64,000 nt of DNA from BRHc4a sp049323755 (GTDB lineage: Bacteria > Bacillota > Desulfotomaculia > Desulfotomaculales > Desulfocucumaceae). The position numbers and the translations under genes were made by a program. The stretch spans positions 109,025-173,024 of the forward strand of contig JBMOPE010000028.1 of NCBI GenBank assembly GCA_049323755.1, given 5' to 3'. Below are positions 41,529 to 49,963 of this stretch, one piece after another. Position 1 is the stretch's first letter, and every line of letters starts with the position of its first letter. The notes below the pieces were generated by a model. That model searched no databases and was not told where the DNA came from. It was given only the letters and a program-made list of their open reading frames with translations.

Positions 41529-42308
41529 ATGATAAGGTCTCTCTTTTCAGGCGTATCAGGAATACGAAACCACCAGATTCGTATGGATGCACTTTCTAAC
41601 AATATATCAAACGTTAATACCAGCGGCTTTAAGGCAGGCAGGGCAAATTTCCAGGACGGTCTGAACCAGCTGCTGCGGGGCGGCGGTGCCAGTAGAAACC
41701 CGATGCAGGCAGGAACAGGCATTACTACTGCCAGCATCGGCAACAAGATGGAACAGGGGCCGCTTCAAAACACCGGACGCACTTTAGACATAGCGATTCA
41801 GGGCGTAGGGTTTTTTAAGGTTACCGATGGGACAAATAATTTCTATACCAGAGACGGTGCGTTTTTTGTTGACGCTACAGGTAATGTGGTTAACTCTCTG
41901 GGCTATAACCTGCTGGATGACAGCGGTACTGAAATAAATCTTGGAACAAATGCAATAGCAACATTAAATATATCTCCCCAGGGCGTAATCTCGGGAACTG
42001 ATATAGACGGGGCTGATATAACCGATGCACAAATTGGCATTTATACCTTCCCTAACCCGGAAGGAATGAGGAAGGCCGGTAACAGCTTGTATAGTGCTGA
42101 CGAGGACATTACCGGGACAGAAAACGCCACCACTCCGGGTGCCGGTGGCGCTGGCACTGTCGAATCCGGATACCTTGAAATGTCAAATACAGACCTCAGT
42201 GAGGAATTTACCACCATGATAACCACACAGCGCGGTTACCAGGCCAGTTCAAGGATTATCACTGTTTCTGACACACTGCTGGAGGAACTGATTCAGCTTA
42301 AGCGGTAG
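41529..42308 (+). CDS. flgE: Flagellar hook protein FlgE (short Firmicutes form)
   Basis: 259 residues from ATG 41529, six bases after GGAGGT. Another start at 41475, with AAGGAGG in front, would add an 18-residue leader (MAAERQRRS...) that axial proteins normally lack, yet its ribosome binding site is good, so the longer form cannot be dismissed. MIRSLFSGVSGIRNHQIRMDALSNNISNVNTSGFK and the C-terminal MITTQRGYQASSRIITVSDTLLEELIQLKR are conserved. It is much shorter than enterobacterial FlgE and close to B. subtilis FlgE. Hook subunit. Confidence 0.88.
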   Translation: MIRSLFSGVSGIRNHQIRMDALSNNISNVNTSGFKAGRANFQDGLNQLLRGGGASRNPMQAGTGITTASIGNKMEQGPLQNTGRTLDIAIQGVGFFKVTDGTNNFYTRDGAFFVDATGNVVNSLGYNLLDDSGTEINLGTNAIATLNISPQGVISGTDIDGADITDAQIGIYTFPNPEGMRKAGNSLYSADEDITGTENATTPGAGGAGTVESGYLEMSNTDLSEEFTTMITTQRGYQASSRIITVSDTLLEELIQLKR

Positions 42309-42337
42309 TGACTTAATAAAATGAAGAGTTAAAAATA

Positions 42338-42370
42338 AAGGCTGCCCTCCTTATGGGCAGGGCAGCTTTT
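42338..42370 (+). terminator. Hairpin between flgE and fliL (attenuator or terminator)
   Basis: GCTGCCCT (42341-42348) and AGGGCAGC (42359-42366) form an 8-bp stem with a 10-base loop, framed by AAAG and TTTT. It looks like a modest Rho-independent terminator inside the operon and may lower expression of genes from fliL onward relative to rod and hook genes. Confidence 0.55.
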
Positions 42371-42387
42371 ACAGGGAGAAGGATTTA

Positions 42388-42879
42388 ATGGCTGTAAAGG
42401 AAGAAAAGGAAAACAACGGTAACGGTAAACCGGAAAAGAAAAGGTCCGGCGTAATGATGGTAATCATTGCAGCCGTTGGGGCTCTACTTGTCGGGGGCAT
42501 TATAATGGGGGTAGTTGTTTATAATTTCGGCATTCCTGGTGTGGTTCCAAAAATGAAGTCAACAAAGCCGCCTGTATATGAAAAATTGGACATTGGCGAA
42601 AGGGTGGTAAACCTTTCTGATGCCGGGGGCACTCGATATTTAAGGATTCGCATGGTTTTGGAGTTCAAAAAAGATGAAAAGTTTGTAGAAGAGCTTAAAG
42701 ATATGAATGCTCCCATTATGGAAGATATTATCCATGTGTTACGAAGCAAAACTGTTGATGAAATAAGGCCTCTTGACAAGGAAGAGAAAGTTAAGGAAGA
42801 AATGCTTAACACTATAAATACCAGGCTGAAGCAGGGGAAGATAGAAAAAATCTATTTTACTGATTTCCTCATTCAGTAA
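42388..42879 (+). CDS. fliL: Flagellar basal-body associated protein FliL
   Basis: 163 residues with one membrane helix at ~22-48 (VMMVIIAAVGALLVGGIIMGVVVY) after a charged cytoplasmic start. The rest is the periplasmic-type FliL domain (LDIGERVVNLSDAGGTRYLRIRMVLEF, IEKIYFTDFLIQ). FliL surrounds the stator and raises torque. B. subtilis has swrD (flbD) between flgE and fliL; it is absent here. Confidence 0.93.
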   Translation: MAVKEEKENNGNGKPEKKRSGVMMVIIAAVGALLVGGIIMGVVVYNFGIPGVVPKMKSTKPPVYEKLDIGERVVNLSDAGGTRYLRIRMVLEFKKDEKFVEELKDMNAPIMEDIIHVLRSKTVDEIRPLDKEEKVKEEMLNTINTRLKQGKIEKIYFTDFLIQ

Positions 42880-42902
42880 AATTCTTTCGGGGGTAGTGCG
42901 CT

Positions 42903-43280
42903 ATGATGAAACAGGAGGAAATAAAAGAATTTTTAAGCAGGATGTCTGAGCCGGACAGTATTGTCAAAAAGGTTGAGTATCCTGCATTTAATGTTCCTCC
43001 CCCAAAGGAAAAGATGAAGGTCAGCATTAACTTCATAGATGATATACAGGTGCTCATATGTGCCGAGCTTGGAAAAACTACCATGAAGATAAGGGACATC
43101 CTTAAGCTTGGTGAAGGATCAGTTGTTGAATTGGAACAGCCCGCCGGTGAGACTGCGGCTGTATATGTAAATAATCAGAATTTTGGTAAAGGCGAGGTAG
43201 TGGTTATCGGCAGCAATTTTGGAATCAGAATGGAAAGTGTGCTGAAAACCGAAATAAAGGAAGGCATTGGTAAATTATAG
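42903..43280 (+). CDS. fliN: FliN-like SpoA-domain switch protein
   Basis: 125 residues. The C-terminal ~75 residues (INFIDDIQVLICAELGKTTMKIRDILKLGEGSVVELEQPAGETAAVYVNNQNFGKGEVVVIGSNFGIRM) form a SpoA/FliN domain. It lacks the CheC-like part present in FliY (57185), so the genome has two SpoA proteins with different architecture. It sits where B. subtilis has no fliN. It may be a second C-ring or export-sorting component. GTG of fliO overlaps its stop. Confidence 0.85.
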   Translation: MMKQEEIKEFLSRMSEPDSIVKKVEYPAFNVPPPKEKMKVSINFIDDIQVLICAELGKTTMKIRDILKLGEGSVVELEQPAGETAAVYVNNQNFGKGEVVVIGSNFGIRMESVLKTEIKEGIGKL

Positions 43281-43666
43281 TGGACTGGCAAATGTGGGTT
43301 GCACTTTTAAAAATAATAATTGTTTTACCGCTGGTGACCGCACTGGCTTATTTTTTAATTAAATACGGGCTTGCCAGGCAGCAATTGGCCTTTGGCGGAA
43401 GGCGCAGAATGAGGCTGGTGGAACAGTTGTCGCTAAGTCCCAAGGCCTGCATTAGCTTGGTGGAAGTGGGGGGCACTTATTTTTTAATCGCACATTCTGA
43501 AAACGGTTTTAACGTTATAAAAGAAATGGAGGCTCTCCCTGAATTAATACCCCAGCAGGAAATTGAAGCATTTAATTATAAGGCAATATTGGAAAGTATC
43601 AAAACAACCTCAGGAGGCAATTATCTTTTCGGTAAGGTATGGCCCCGGAAAGGTAAGGAGAAATGA
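43280..43666 (+). CDS. fliO: Flagellar biosynthesis protein FliO
   Basis: 128 residues, GTG start overlapping the previous stop by one base. A single membrane helix near residues 7-27 (LLKIIIVLPLVTALAYFLIKYGL) is followed by the small FliO domain (MRLVEQLSLSPKACISLVEVGGTYFLIAHSENGF). FliO helps assemble the FliPQR export gate. FliP follows with an ATGA overlap. Confidence 0.88.
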   Translation: MDWQMWVALLKIIIVLPLVTALAYFLIKYGLARQQLAFGGRRRMRLVEQLSLSPKACISLVEVGGTYFLIAHSENGFNVIKEMEALPELIPQQEIEAFNYKAILESIKTTSGGNYLFGKVWPRKGKEK

Positions 43667-44451
43667 CTAATAATTTAGCATCCTATAGAAGTCGCGGCTG
43701 GCAGCATTATATAAAATATATCGCATTTTTAATTTTTGCTTTAATACTGATATTTTTGCCACAGGCCTCTTTTGCTGAGCCTTTGCCGGGCATAGACTTG
43801 CAGGTAAACCCCACCGATCAGCCCAAAGAGGTTGTTGACAGTGTAAAACTTCTCGTTTTGCTAAGTGTTCTTGCCCTTGCGCCGGCTTTTCTAATGATGG
43901 TAACCAGTTTTACCAGGATTATAGTGGTTCTCTCACTGCTAAGGGGTGCCATGGGCGCGCATTCGGCTCCGCCGAACCAGGTTTTGGTAGGGTTGGCATT
44001 ATTTTTGACATTCTTTATAATGACGCCTGTATACAACCAGATTAATGAGAATGCAATACAGCCATATGTTAACAACCAGATTTCGCAGGATCAGGCCTTT
44101 GAGGAGGCATATAAGCCTTTAAGGACATTTATGCTTAAACAGACCAGGGAGAAAGATTTGGCCCTGTTTATTTCCATTTCCAAGTCGGACAGGCCGCGTA
44201 ATCAAGACGATGTGCCGCTGTCAGTGCTTGCGCCGGCCTTTGCCATTAGCGAATTAAAAACCGCCTTTCAAATAGGATTTTTACTATATGTGCCTTTTCT
44301 GGTGATAGACATCGTTGTGGCCAGCACCCTTATGTCAATGGGTATGTTTATGCTGCCGCCGGTTATGATTGCATTGCCATTTAAATTGCTATTATTTGTA
44401 ATGGTTGATGGGTGGTACCTGGTGGTCAAATCGCTGGTGGAGAGTTTCTAA
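43663..44451 (+). CDS. fliP: Flagellar export gate protein FliP
   Basis: 262 residues. N-terminal signal-like helix at ~20-40 (FLIFALILIFLPQASFAEP) ending in a signal-peptidase-like site; FliP is known to be cleaved in some bacteria. Membrane helices include LLVLLSVLALAPAFLMMVTSF and LVIDIVVASTLMSMGMFMLPP. VLSLLRGAMGAHSAPPNQVLVGLALFLTFF is the family signature. Five FliP with four FliQ and one FliR make the export channel. Confidence 0.97.
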   Translation: MTNNLASYRSRGWQHYIKYIAFLIFALILIFLPQASFAEPLPGIDLQVNPTDQPKEVVDSVKLLVLLSVLALAPAFLMMVTSFTRIIVVLSLLRGAMGAHSAPPNQVLVGLALFLTFFIMTPVYNQINENAIQPYVNNQISQDQAFEEAYKPLRTFMLKQTREKDLALFISISKSDRPRNQDDVPLSVLAPAFAISELKTAFQIGFLLYVPFLVIDIVVASTLMSMGMFMLPPVMIALPFKLLLFVMVDGWYLVVKSLVESF

Positions 44452-44489
44452 CGGGTTAATCAATGAAAAAGAGCGGTGGTGGCATATAA

Positions 44490-44759
44490 TTGACTGATTC
44501 CTTTGTTCTTCAAATCGTAAGGGATGCCTTGTTTATTGTATTGATTATATCTGTGCCGATACTTGGTGTAGGTATGGCTGTAGGACTTATTATAAGCATA
44601 TTGCAGGCAGCCACACAAATACAGGAGCAGTCCCTTTCTTTTGTGCCGAAGCTATTGGTGGTTTTGCTTACATTGGCAGTTTTGGCCCCCTGGATAATAA
44701 ATGTAATGATTGGCTTTACTACCGACTTGTACTCCAAGATACCGTTGATGGTGAAGTAA
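44490..44759 (+). CDS. fliQ: Flagellar export gate protein FliQ
   Basis: 89 residues from TTG 44490, preceded by GGTGGTGGC. Two membrane helices (ALFIVLIISVPILGVGMAVGLIISILQAATQIQEQSLSF and LVVLLTLAVLAPWIINVMIGF) with the Q-rich loop between, as in all FliQ proteins. fliR begins at the base after its stop. Confidence 0.96.
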   Translation: MTDSFVLQIVRDALFIVLIISVPILGVGMAVGLIISILQAATQIQEQSLSFVPKLLVVLLTLAVLAPWIINVMIGFTTDLYSKIPLMVK

Positions 44760-45536
44760 ATGCTTAATTATGAGCTTGTGGTGACATTTTTACTTGTATT
44801 GACTCGTATTGGAGCTTTCGTTACAGCTTCTCCTGTTTTTGGAGGGCAGTATTCCCCAGGTATGGTTAAGGCGGGAGTTGCTTTTACGGTATCGTTAATA
44901 CTGTTTCCTACGGTACAGGTCCCTGATAATATGGTTATTAACGGATTGCCTGGATTTGCCTTCGCGGTTATGCGGGAGGTTTTGGTGGGGCTGCTGACTG
45001 GTTTTGTATGTAATATTATTCTCCAGACAATGACAGTGCTTGGCCAGATATTTGACCTGCATATAGGCTTTATGATGACTAACTTTTTTGACCCGTCAGC
45101 CGGTGGGCAGATAACACTTACGGCAAAGTTTCTTTACCTGGTGGGTATTGTGCTGTTTTTTATACTGGACGGACACCACATGCTTTTGATGGGCCTTGCA
45201 AAGAGCTTTGAAATAGTGCCGCTTGGCAAGGCGGTATTTACAGGAGCCAGTGCTGAGGTTCTTATAAGGACTTTTGCCAGGATGGTCACGGTGGCGGTAC
45301 AAATAAGTGCTCCGGTTATAGCAGTGGTGCTTATTATAGATGTGTGCCTCGGATTACTGGCCAGGACTGCTCCACAAATGAACGTTTTTATGCTTGGCTT
45401 CCCAATTAAAATAGGGGCCGGGATACTTACCCTTGCAATTATGATTCCAATTATGGGAGTTGTTTTTCAGTCACTGTACAGGATGATGGAAAGAGATTTT
45501 TATACCCTTCTGAAGGGACTGGTTAGCAGTGGCTGA
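44760..45536 (+). CDS. fliR: Flagellar export gate protein FliR
   Basis: 258 residues with about six membrane helices (for example VTFLLVLTRIGAFVTASPVFGG, VGIVLFFILDGHHMLLMGLAKSF). FDPSAGGQITLTAKF and LNYELVVTFLLVLTRIGAF are typical. It forms the gate with FliP and FliQ. The stop overlaps the GTG start of flhB by eight bases, as in operons where FliR and FlhB act together. Confidence 0.96.
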   Translation: MLNYELVVTFLLVLTRIGAFVTASPVFGGQYSPGMVKAGVAFTVSLILFPTVQVPDNMVINGLPGFAFAVMREVLVGLLTGFVCNIILQTMTVLGQIFDLHIGFMMTNFFDPSAGGQITLTAKFLYLVGIVLFFILDGHHMLLMGLAKSFEIVPLGKAVFTGASAEVLIRTFARMVTVAVQISAPVIAVVLIIDVCLGLLARTAPQMNVFMLGFPIKIGAGILTLAIMIPIMGVVFQSLYRMMERDFYTLLKGLVSSG

Positions 45537-46617
45537 CAAAAGTCAGGATAAAACCGAGCAGCCAACGCCGAGGAAGCTGCAGGAGGCCAGGAAAAAGGGA
45601 CAGGTGGCAAAAAGCAAGGATTTGTCCGCAGCAGTGGTTTTTATGGCGGTTGTGGGGGCTTTTTTCCTTTCGGCAAAAAGTGCTTCAGCCAGTATGGAAC
45701 AATTCCTAACCTGGTATTTTACCAACTGTTTTTCTTTTAACGTTCCGGACAGCCACCTGCCCTGGATATTGATGAAAAGCCTTATTGATGTTGCTCTTAT
45801 TTTTATACCTTTGTTTATAATAGCAATAGTTATCGCAGTGGCGGGCAATGTTGTGCAAACAGGTTTTTTACTGGCTCCGGAGTCGATTAAGTTTAAACCG
45901 GAAAAGCTAAACCCCCTTGAGGGGCTAAAAAGAATGTTTAGCTTAAACAGTTTTGTTGAACTGGTAAAAAGTATACTAAAAGTTGTGATTGTTGCAGTTG
46001 TAAGCTACTTGGTGGCAGTTAAATATATACCCCAGATGCTCATGATATTTTACAAAAACCCGGCTCAGGAAATGCTTGAAATAATCGATATTGTAATAGT
46101 TGTGGGAGCCGCCGGGGGAGGAGCCTATCTGCTGCTGTCCGTAGCGGATTTTTACTACCAGAGATTTGATTTTAATAAAAATATGCGTATGTCAAAGCAG
46201 GAGGTTAAGGACGAGTATAAACAGACCGAAGGTGACCCACAGATAAAGGGCTGGCTCAGAAAAAGGCAGCGCGAAGTGGCCATGAACAGAATAAGACAGG
46301 AAGTTCCCAAAGCAACGGTGGTTGTTACAAACCCGATACACTACGCTGTGGCCCTGAAATACGTAGAAGGCGCAACCGGCGCCCCAATGGTGGTGGCAAA
46401 GGGAGCAGGCGATATTGCACTCAGATTAAGAGAAATTGCATCAAAAAACGGAGTACCTGTTATTGAGAACCCGCCCCTGGCAAGATCCCTTTTTCAGCAG
46501 GTCGATATAGGAAAAGAAATACCGGCCGAACTTTATCAGTCTGTGGCGGAAGTTCTGGCAATGGTATTTAGGCTTAAAAAGCAGGGATTAGGGGTTAGGC
46601 CAATCCCCAATTCCTAA
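45529..46617 (+). CDS. flhB: Flagellar export specificity protein FlhB, with NPIH in place of NPTH
   Basis: 362 residues from GTG 45529. DKTEQPTPRKLQEARKKGQVAKSKDLS is the N-terminal signature, followed by four membrane helices. The autocleavage loop reads VVVTN-268 P I H YAVALKY, so the usual Thr after the scissile Asn-Pro is Ile (270). FlhB switches export from hook to filament proteins after self-cleavage. The C-terminal ~10 residues (GLGVRPIPNS) and the TAA stop are encoded by the heptamer-type repeat at 46584-46628, so the natural tail has been replaced or extended. The Pro/Arg-rich end is unlike the rest of the protein. Confidence 0.95.
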   Translation: MADKSQDKTEQPTPRKLQEARKKGQVAKSKDLSAAVVFMAVVGAFFLSAKSASASMEQFLTWYFTNCFSFNVPDSHLPWILMKSLIDVALIFIPLFIIAIVIAVAGNVVQTGFLLAPESIKFKPEKLNPLEGLKRMFSLNSFVELVKSILKVVIVAVVSYLVAVKYIPQMLMIFYKNPAQEMLEIIDIVIVVGAAGGGAYLLLSVADFYYQRFDFNKNMRMSKQEVKDEYKQTEGDPQIKGWLRKRQREVAMNRIRQEVPKATVVVTNPIHYAVALKYVEGATGAPMVVAKGAGDIALRLREIASKNGVPVIENPPLARSLFQQVDIGKEIPAELYQSVAEVLAMVFRLKKQGLGVRPIPNS

Positions 46618-46628
46618 TTCCCAATCCC
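46584..46628. repeat. Heptamer-type inverted repeat inside the 3' end of flhB
   Basis: GGGATTAGGGGTTAGG and, in the opposite orientation, CCCAATTCCTAATTCCCAAT with further copies form an imperfect palindrome of the family at 33006, 38698, 38846 and 60113. It carries the flhB stop codon (46615-46617). Confidence 0.75.
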
Positions 46629-46664
46629 TGACCCGAAAGTTTATACCCGATCGGAGGATAATTA

Positions 46665-48740
46665 ATGCCCCCTATAAATCCCGGAACAATATTCGGAGGA
46701 ATAAAAAAGAATACCGATATGGTTATTGCGGGATTAATCATAGGAATACTGCTTATGATTATAATTCCGCTGCCGCCGGCCATGCTGGATATAATGCTTG
46801 TTATCAGCATAACCATAGGGCTGGTTATTCTGCTAACCACCATGTTTACCACTGAACCTCTTCAGTTTTCGGTATTTCCTGCTTTATTGCTGGTTACCAC
46901 ACTTTATCGGCTGGCCTTGAATATTGCATCCACCCGCCTTATTCTGGGACAGGCTGAGGCCGGCAATGTTATTGAGGCTTTCGGGACTTTTGTTGTATCT
47001 AACAATTACCTGGTTGGCTTTATAGTATTTTTAATAATAACAATCATTCAGTTTGTTGTTATCACGAACGGTGCCGGCAGGGTGGCCGAGGTTGCCGCAC
47101 GCTTTACCCTGGATGCCATGCCGGGGAAACAGATGAGCATTGACGCCGATTTTAACTCAGGACTTATAAGCGAGTCTGAGGCCAGGGAGAAGAGAAAAAG
47201 ACTGCAGCGGGAGGCCGACTTTTTCGGGTCAATGGACGGTGCCAGCAAATTTGTTCGGGGGGATGCCATAGCCGGAATACTTATTACTGCCATTAACGCC
47301 GTCGGGGGTATTATAATAGGTGTCCTTCAGCTGGATATGGATATCTCTGAATCAGTTCAGATATATACCGTACTTACCATTGGAGACGGTCTGGTTGCTC
47401 AGATTCCGGCGCTTCTCATATCGACTTCAGCGGGTATTCTGGTGACCAGGGCCTCTTCGGACAATAGCCTTGGCACAGATATTGCCGGTCAGTTTACAAG
47501 ATTCCCCAAGGTACTATACCTGGTTGCAGCGATACTATTTTTACTGGGCCTGGTACCGGCCATGCCCAATATACTTTTTATGTTCATTGCTGCCGGAATA
47601 GGCTATGCTGCATACAGCCTTAACAGAAGCAAGCAAATCAAGGAGTTTGAGCTGAGGGAGGAGGCTGCCCGTGAAAAGTCGCAGAAGAGAAAAGAGCCTG
47701 AAACGGTAACAACTTTCTTTCAGGTGGACCCCTTGCAAATTGAAATTGGCTATAACCTCATACCGCTCACTGATGAAAGCCAGGGAGGGGACTTATTAAG
47801 CAGGCTTTCAGCAGTCCGCAGGCAGTGTGCTGCAGAAATGGGTGTATATGTGCGGCCAATCAGGATAAGGGATAATCTTCAACTTTCCGCCAATGGCTAT
47901 GTTTTTAAACTCCGGGGCGAAGAGGCCGCTTCTGGTGAGCTTATGACCGGATATTATCTTGCCCTGGATCCATCCGGCAGGGAAATAGATATTGAGGGAA
48001 TTCCAACCATGGAGCCTACATTTGGCCTTTCTGCCGTTTGGGTCACACCTGCTCAGAAGGAAAAGGCGGAGCTTATGGGAATGACTGTTGTGGATTGCTC
48101 CACGGTGCTCGTCACACATCTTACGGAATTTATCAGGAACAATTCCCACGAGCTTCTAGGCAGGCAGGAAGTTAGGGAGCTCCTTGACACTGTTAGAGAA
48201 AAGGACCCGGCGGTGCTGGAAGAACTTACTTCCGATGTGGTTTCACTGGGAGATATACAGAAAGTGCTTCAGAATCTGCTGAGAGAGAAGGTTCCCATAA
48301 GGGATCTTGTATCTATAATGGAGGCTATTGCAGATGGAGTCCGTATGAACAGGGATCTGGATTTTCTTATTGATCATGTCAGGCAGGCAATTGCCAGGAC
48401 TATAAGCCGACAGTATGTCAATAGGGAAAACAAACTGGAGGTTATAACCCTTCACCCGAGATTGGAGCAGACGGTGGGAGATTCCATTCAGCCGACACAG
48501 CTTGGTTCTTACCCTGTTCTTGAGCCGGGCATGGCAAGGGAGTTGCTGGATACTATCAGGGAGACCACGGAAAAGGTTTCAGTGAAGGGGATTACTCCTG
48601 TAATCCTGTGCTCTCCCAGGGTCAGGCTGCCTCTCAGGAGATTTACAGAGAGGTATCTTCCAAATCTGGTGGTACTCTCCCTTAACGAGATCTCCCCCAA
48701 TATAGAGGTGGAGGTTGTGGGGACGGTGGTTGTTAATTGA
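46665..48740 (+). CDS. flhA: Flagellar export gate protein FlhA
   Basis: 691 residues. Eight or so membrane helices in the first ~330 residues (PPAMLDIMLVISITIGLVILL, VGFIVFLIITIIQFVVIT). FVRGDAIAGILITAINAVGGIIIG and QIPALLISTSAGILVTRASSD are family signatures. The C-terminal ~350 residues are the cytoplasmic ring that receives FliI-delivered substrates. GGAGGATAA precedes the ATG. flhF follows with a four-base overlap. Confidence 0.97.
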   Translation: MPPINPGTIFGGIKKNTDMVIAGLIIGILLMIIIPLPPAMLDIMLVISITIGLVILLTTMFTTEPLQFSVFPALLLVTTLYRLALNIASTRLILGQAEAGNVIEAFGTFVVSNNYLVGFIVFLIITIIQFVVITNGAGRVAEVAARFTLDAMPGKQMSIDADFNSGLISESEAREKRKRLQREADFFGSMDGASKFVRGDAIAGILITAINAVGGIIIGVLQLDMDISESVQIYTVLTIGDGLVAQIPALLISTSAGILVTRASSDNSLGTDIAGQFTRFPKVLYLVAAILFLLGLVPAMPNILFMFIAAGIGYAAYSLNRSKQIKEFELREEAAREKSQKRKEPETVTTFFQVDPLQIEIGYNLIPLTDESQGGDLLSRLSAVRRQCAAEMGVYVRPIRIRDNLQLSANGYVFKLRGEEAASGELMTGYYLALDPSGREIDIEGIPTMEPTFGLSAVWVTPAQKEKAELMGMTVVDCSTVLVTHLTEFIRNNSHELLGRQEVRELLDTVREKDPAVLEELTSDVVSLGDIQKVLQNLLREKVPIRDLVSIMEAIADGVRMNRDLDFLIDHVRQAIARTISRQYVNRENKLEVITLHPRLEQTVGDSIQPTQLGSYPVLEPGMARELLDTIRETTEKVSVKGITPVILCSPRVRLPLRRFTERYLPNLVVLSLNEISPNIEVEVVGTVVVN

Positions 48741-49963
48741 AGATTAAAAAGTATATCGTGAAGGACATGCAGGAGGCATTGAATTTAATCAGAAAGGAGC
48801 TAGGCCCGGACGCTGTAATAATAAGCAATTACAGGCTGCCTAGAAGGAGTTTTTTCGACTTTTTTTCACCCAGGCTGATGGAAGTAACTGCTGCCCTTGA
48901 TGATAAAAAGCAAACTATTGAGACCGGCCCAAAGAAGATGATTGAAGAGGGAGAGCATGGTACAAAGAGACTCCTGGATGAATTAAGAGGTTTTGATCCC
49001 AGCGGGAACAGAAGGGGGTTAAAGGGAAGCGAGAATAGCGATAAATTTGTGTACAATAAAAACGGTAAAAAACAACCAGAAGTTCCCTTCGACATTATTA
49101 TGAAAAATAAAGGTAATTCCCCTTTAAATAGAGAAATAGATCAACAATGGAAAAAAATCCTTGTTAAGCTCGAAATACAGGAGAGTATTGCAGAGAGCCT
49201 GGTCAGCGGACTAAAATTTGATATTTATGAAGACGATGATAAGAACGGGGAGTATGAAACATATCTTGCTTATTTTAAAAACAAGATAACAAAGCTCCTT
49301 GAGCCGGCCTACAAAACGTTACCACAATATAAAATATGTACTTTTGTTGGTCCGGCCGGTACCGGTAAAACATTAACCCTTGCCAAACTGGCAATGCATT
49401 TAAAATTATATGAGAGTAAAAGAGTTGCTCTTATATCTGTCTTCGATAACGGACATCACCTGGGGCAGCTTGAAACCCTAAAGTATTATGGGAATCTTGT
49501 GGATGCCCCGGTTGAACACGCAGGCAATATTGATGAATTAAAGGAATACATTGAAAAGCATGACGACAAAGACATTATTTTGGTGGATACAATGGGAGTG
49601 AATTCAAGAAATACCGGAATGATGTTGCGGCTTGGTAAATTATTGCACTCCATTGGATGTGATCAGGACATATACCTTGTTTTAAGCTCTACTACAAAAA
49701 GTAGCGACCTATTAAGAATACCTGCAGAGTTCCGAAAAGTGGGATACACTAAAATGATTTTTACAAAACTTGACGAGACGGATACCTGTGGGGCAATACT
49801 GAATGTGGTTTGTAGAATGGGAGTTCCTGTTTCTTATGTGGCATACGGGCAGAATGTACCCGATGACATAGCTGCCGTAAATCCTAAAAAACTGGCCGGG
49901 CTGCTGCTGGGAGGTGTTGACCAATATGTGGAACAAGGCCTCCAAACAGACACCCGTTCCTAA
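48737..49963 (+). CDS. flhF: Signal-recognition-type GTPase FlhF
   Basis: 408 residues from TTG 48737. Residues 1-~130 are the basic B and N domains (KKYIVKDMQEALNLIRKELGPDAVIIS). GPAGTGKT (205-212) is the P-loop, DTMGVNSRN the G3-like segment, and TKLDETDTCG the guanine-specific G4. FlhF sets the position and number of flagella with FlhG. Position between flhA and flhG is standard. Confidence 0.95.
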   Translation: MKIKKYIVKDMQEALNLIRKELGPDAVIISNYRLPRRSFFDFFSPRLMEVTAALDDKKQTIETGPKKMIEEGEHGTKRLLDELRGFDPSGNRRGLKGSENSDKFVYNKNGKKQPEVPFDIIMKNKGNSPLNREIDQQWKKILVKLEIQESIAESLVSGLKFDIYEDDDKNGEYETYLAYFKNKITKLLEPAYKTLPQYKICTFVGPAGTGKTLTLAKLAMHLKLYESKRVALISVFDNGHHLGQLETLKYYGNLVDAPVEHAGNIDELKEYIEKHDDKDIILVDTMGVNSRNTGMMLRLGKLLHSIGCDQDIYLVLSSTTKSSDLLRIPAEFRKVGYTKMIFTKLDETDTCGAILNVVCRMGVPVSYVAYGQNVPDDIAAVNPKKLAGLLLGGVDQYVEQGLQTDTRS

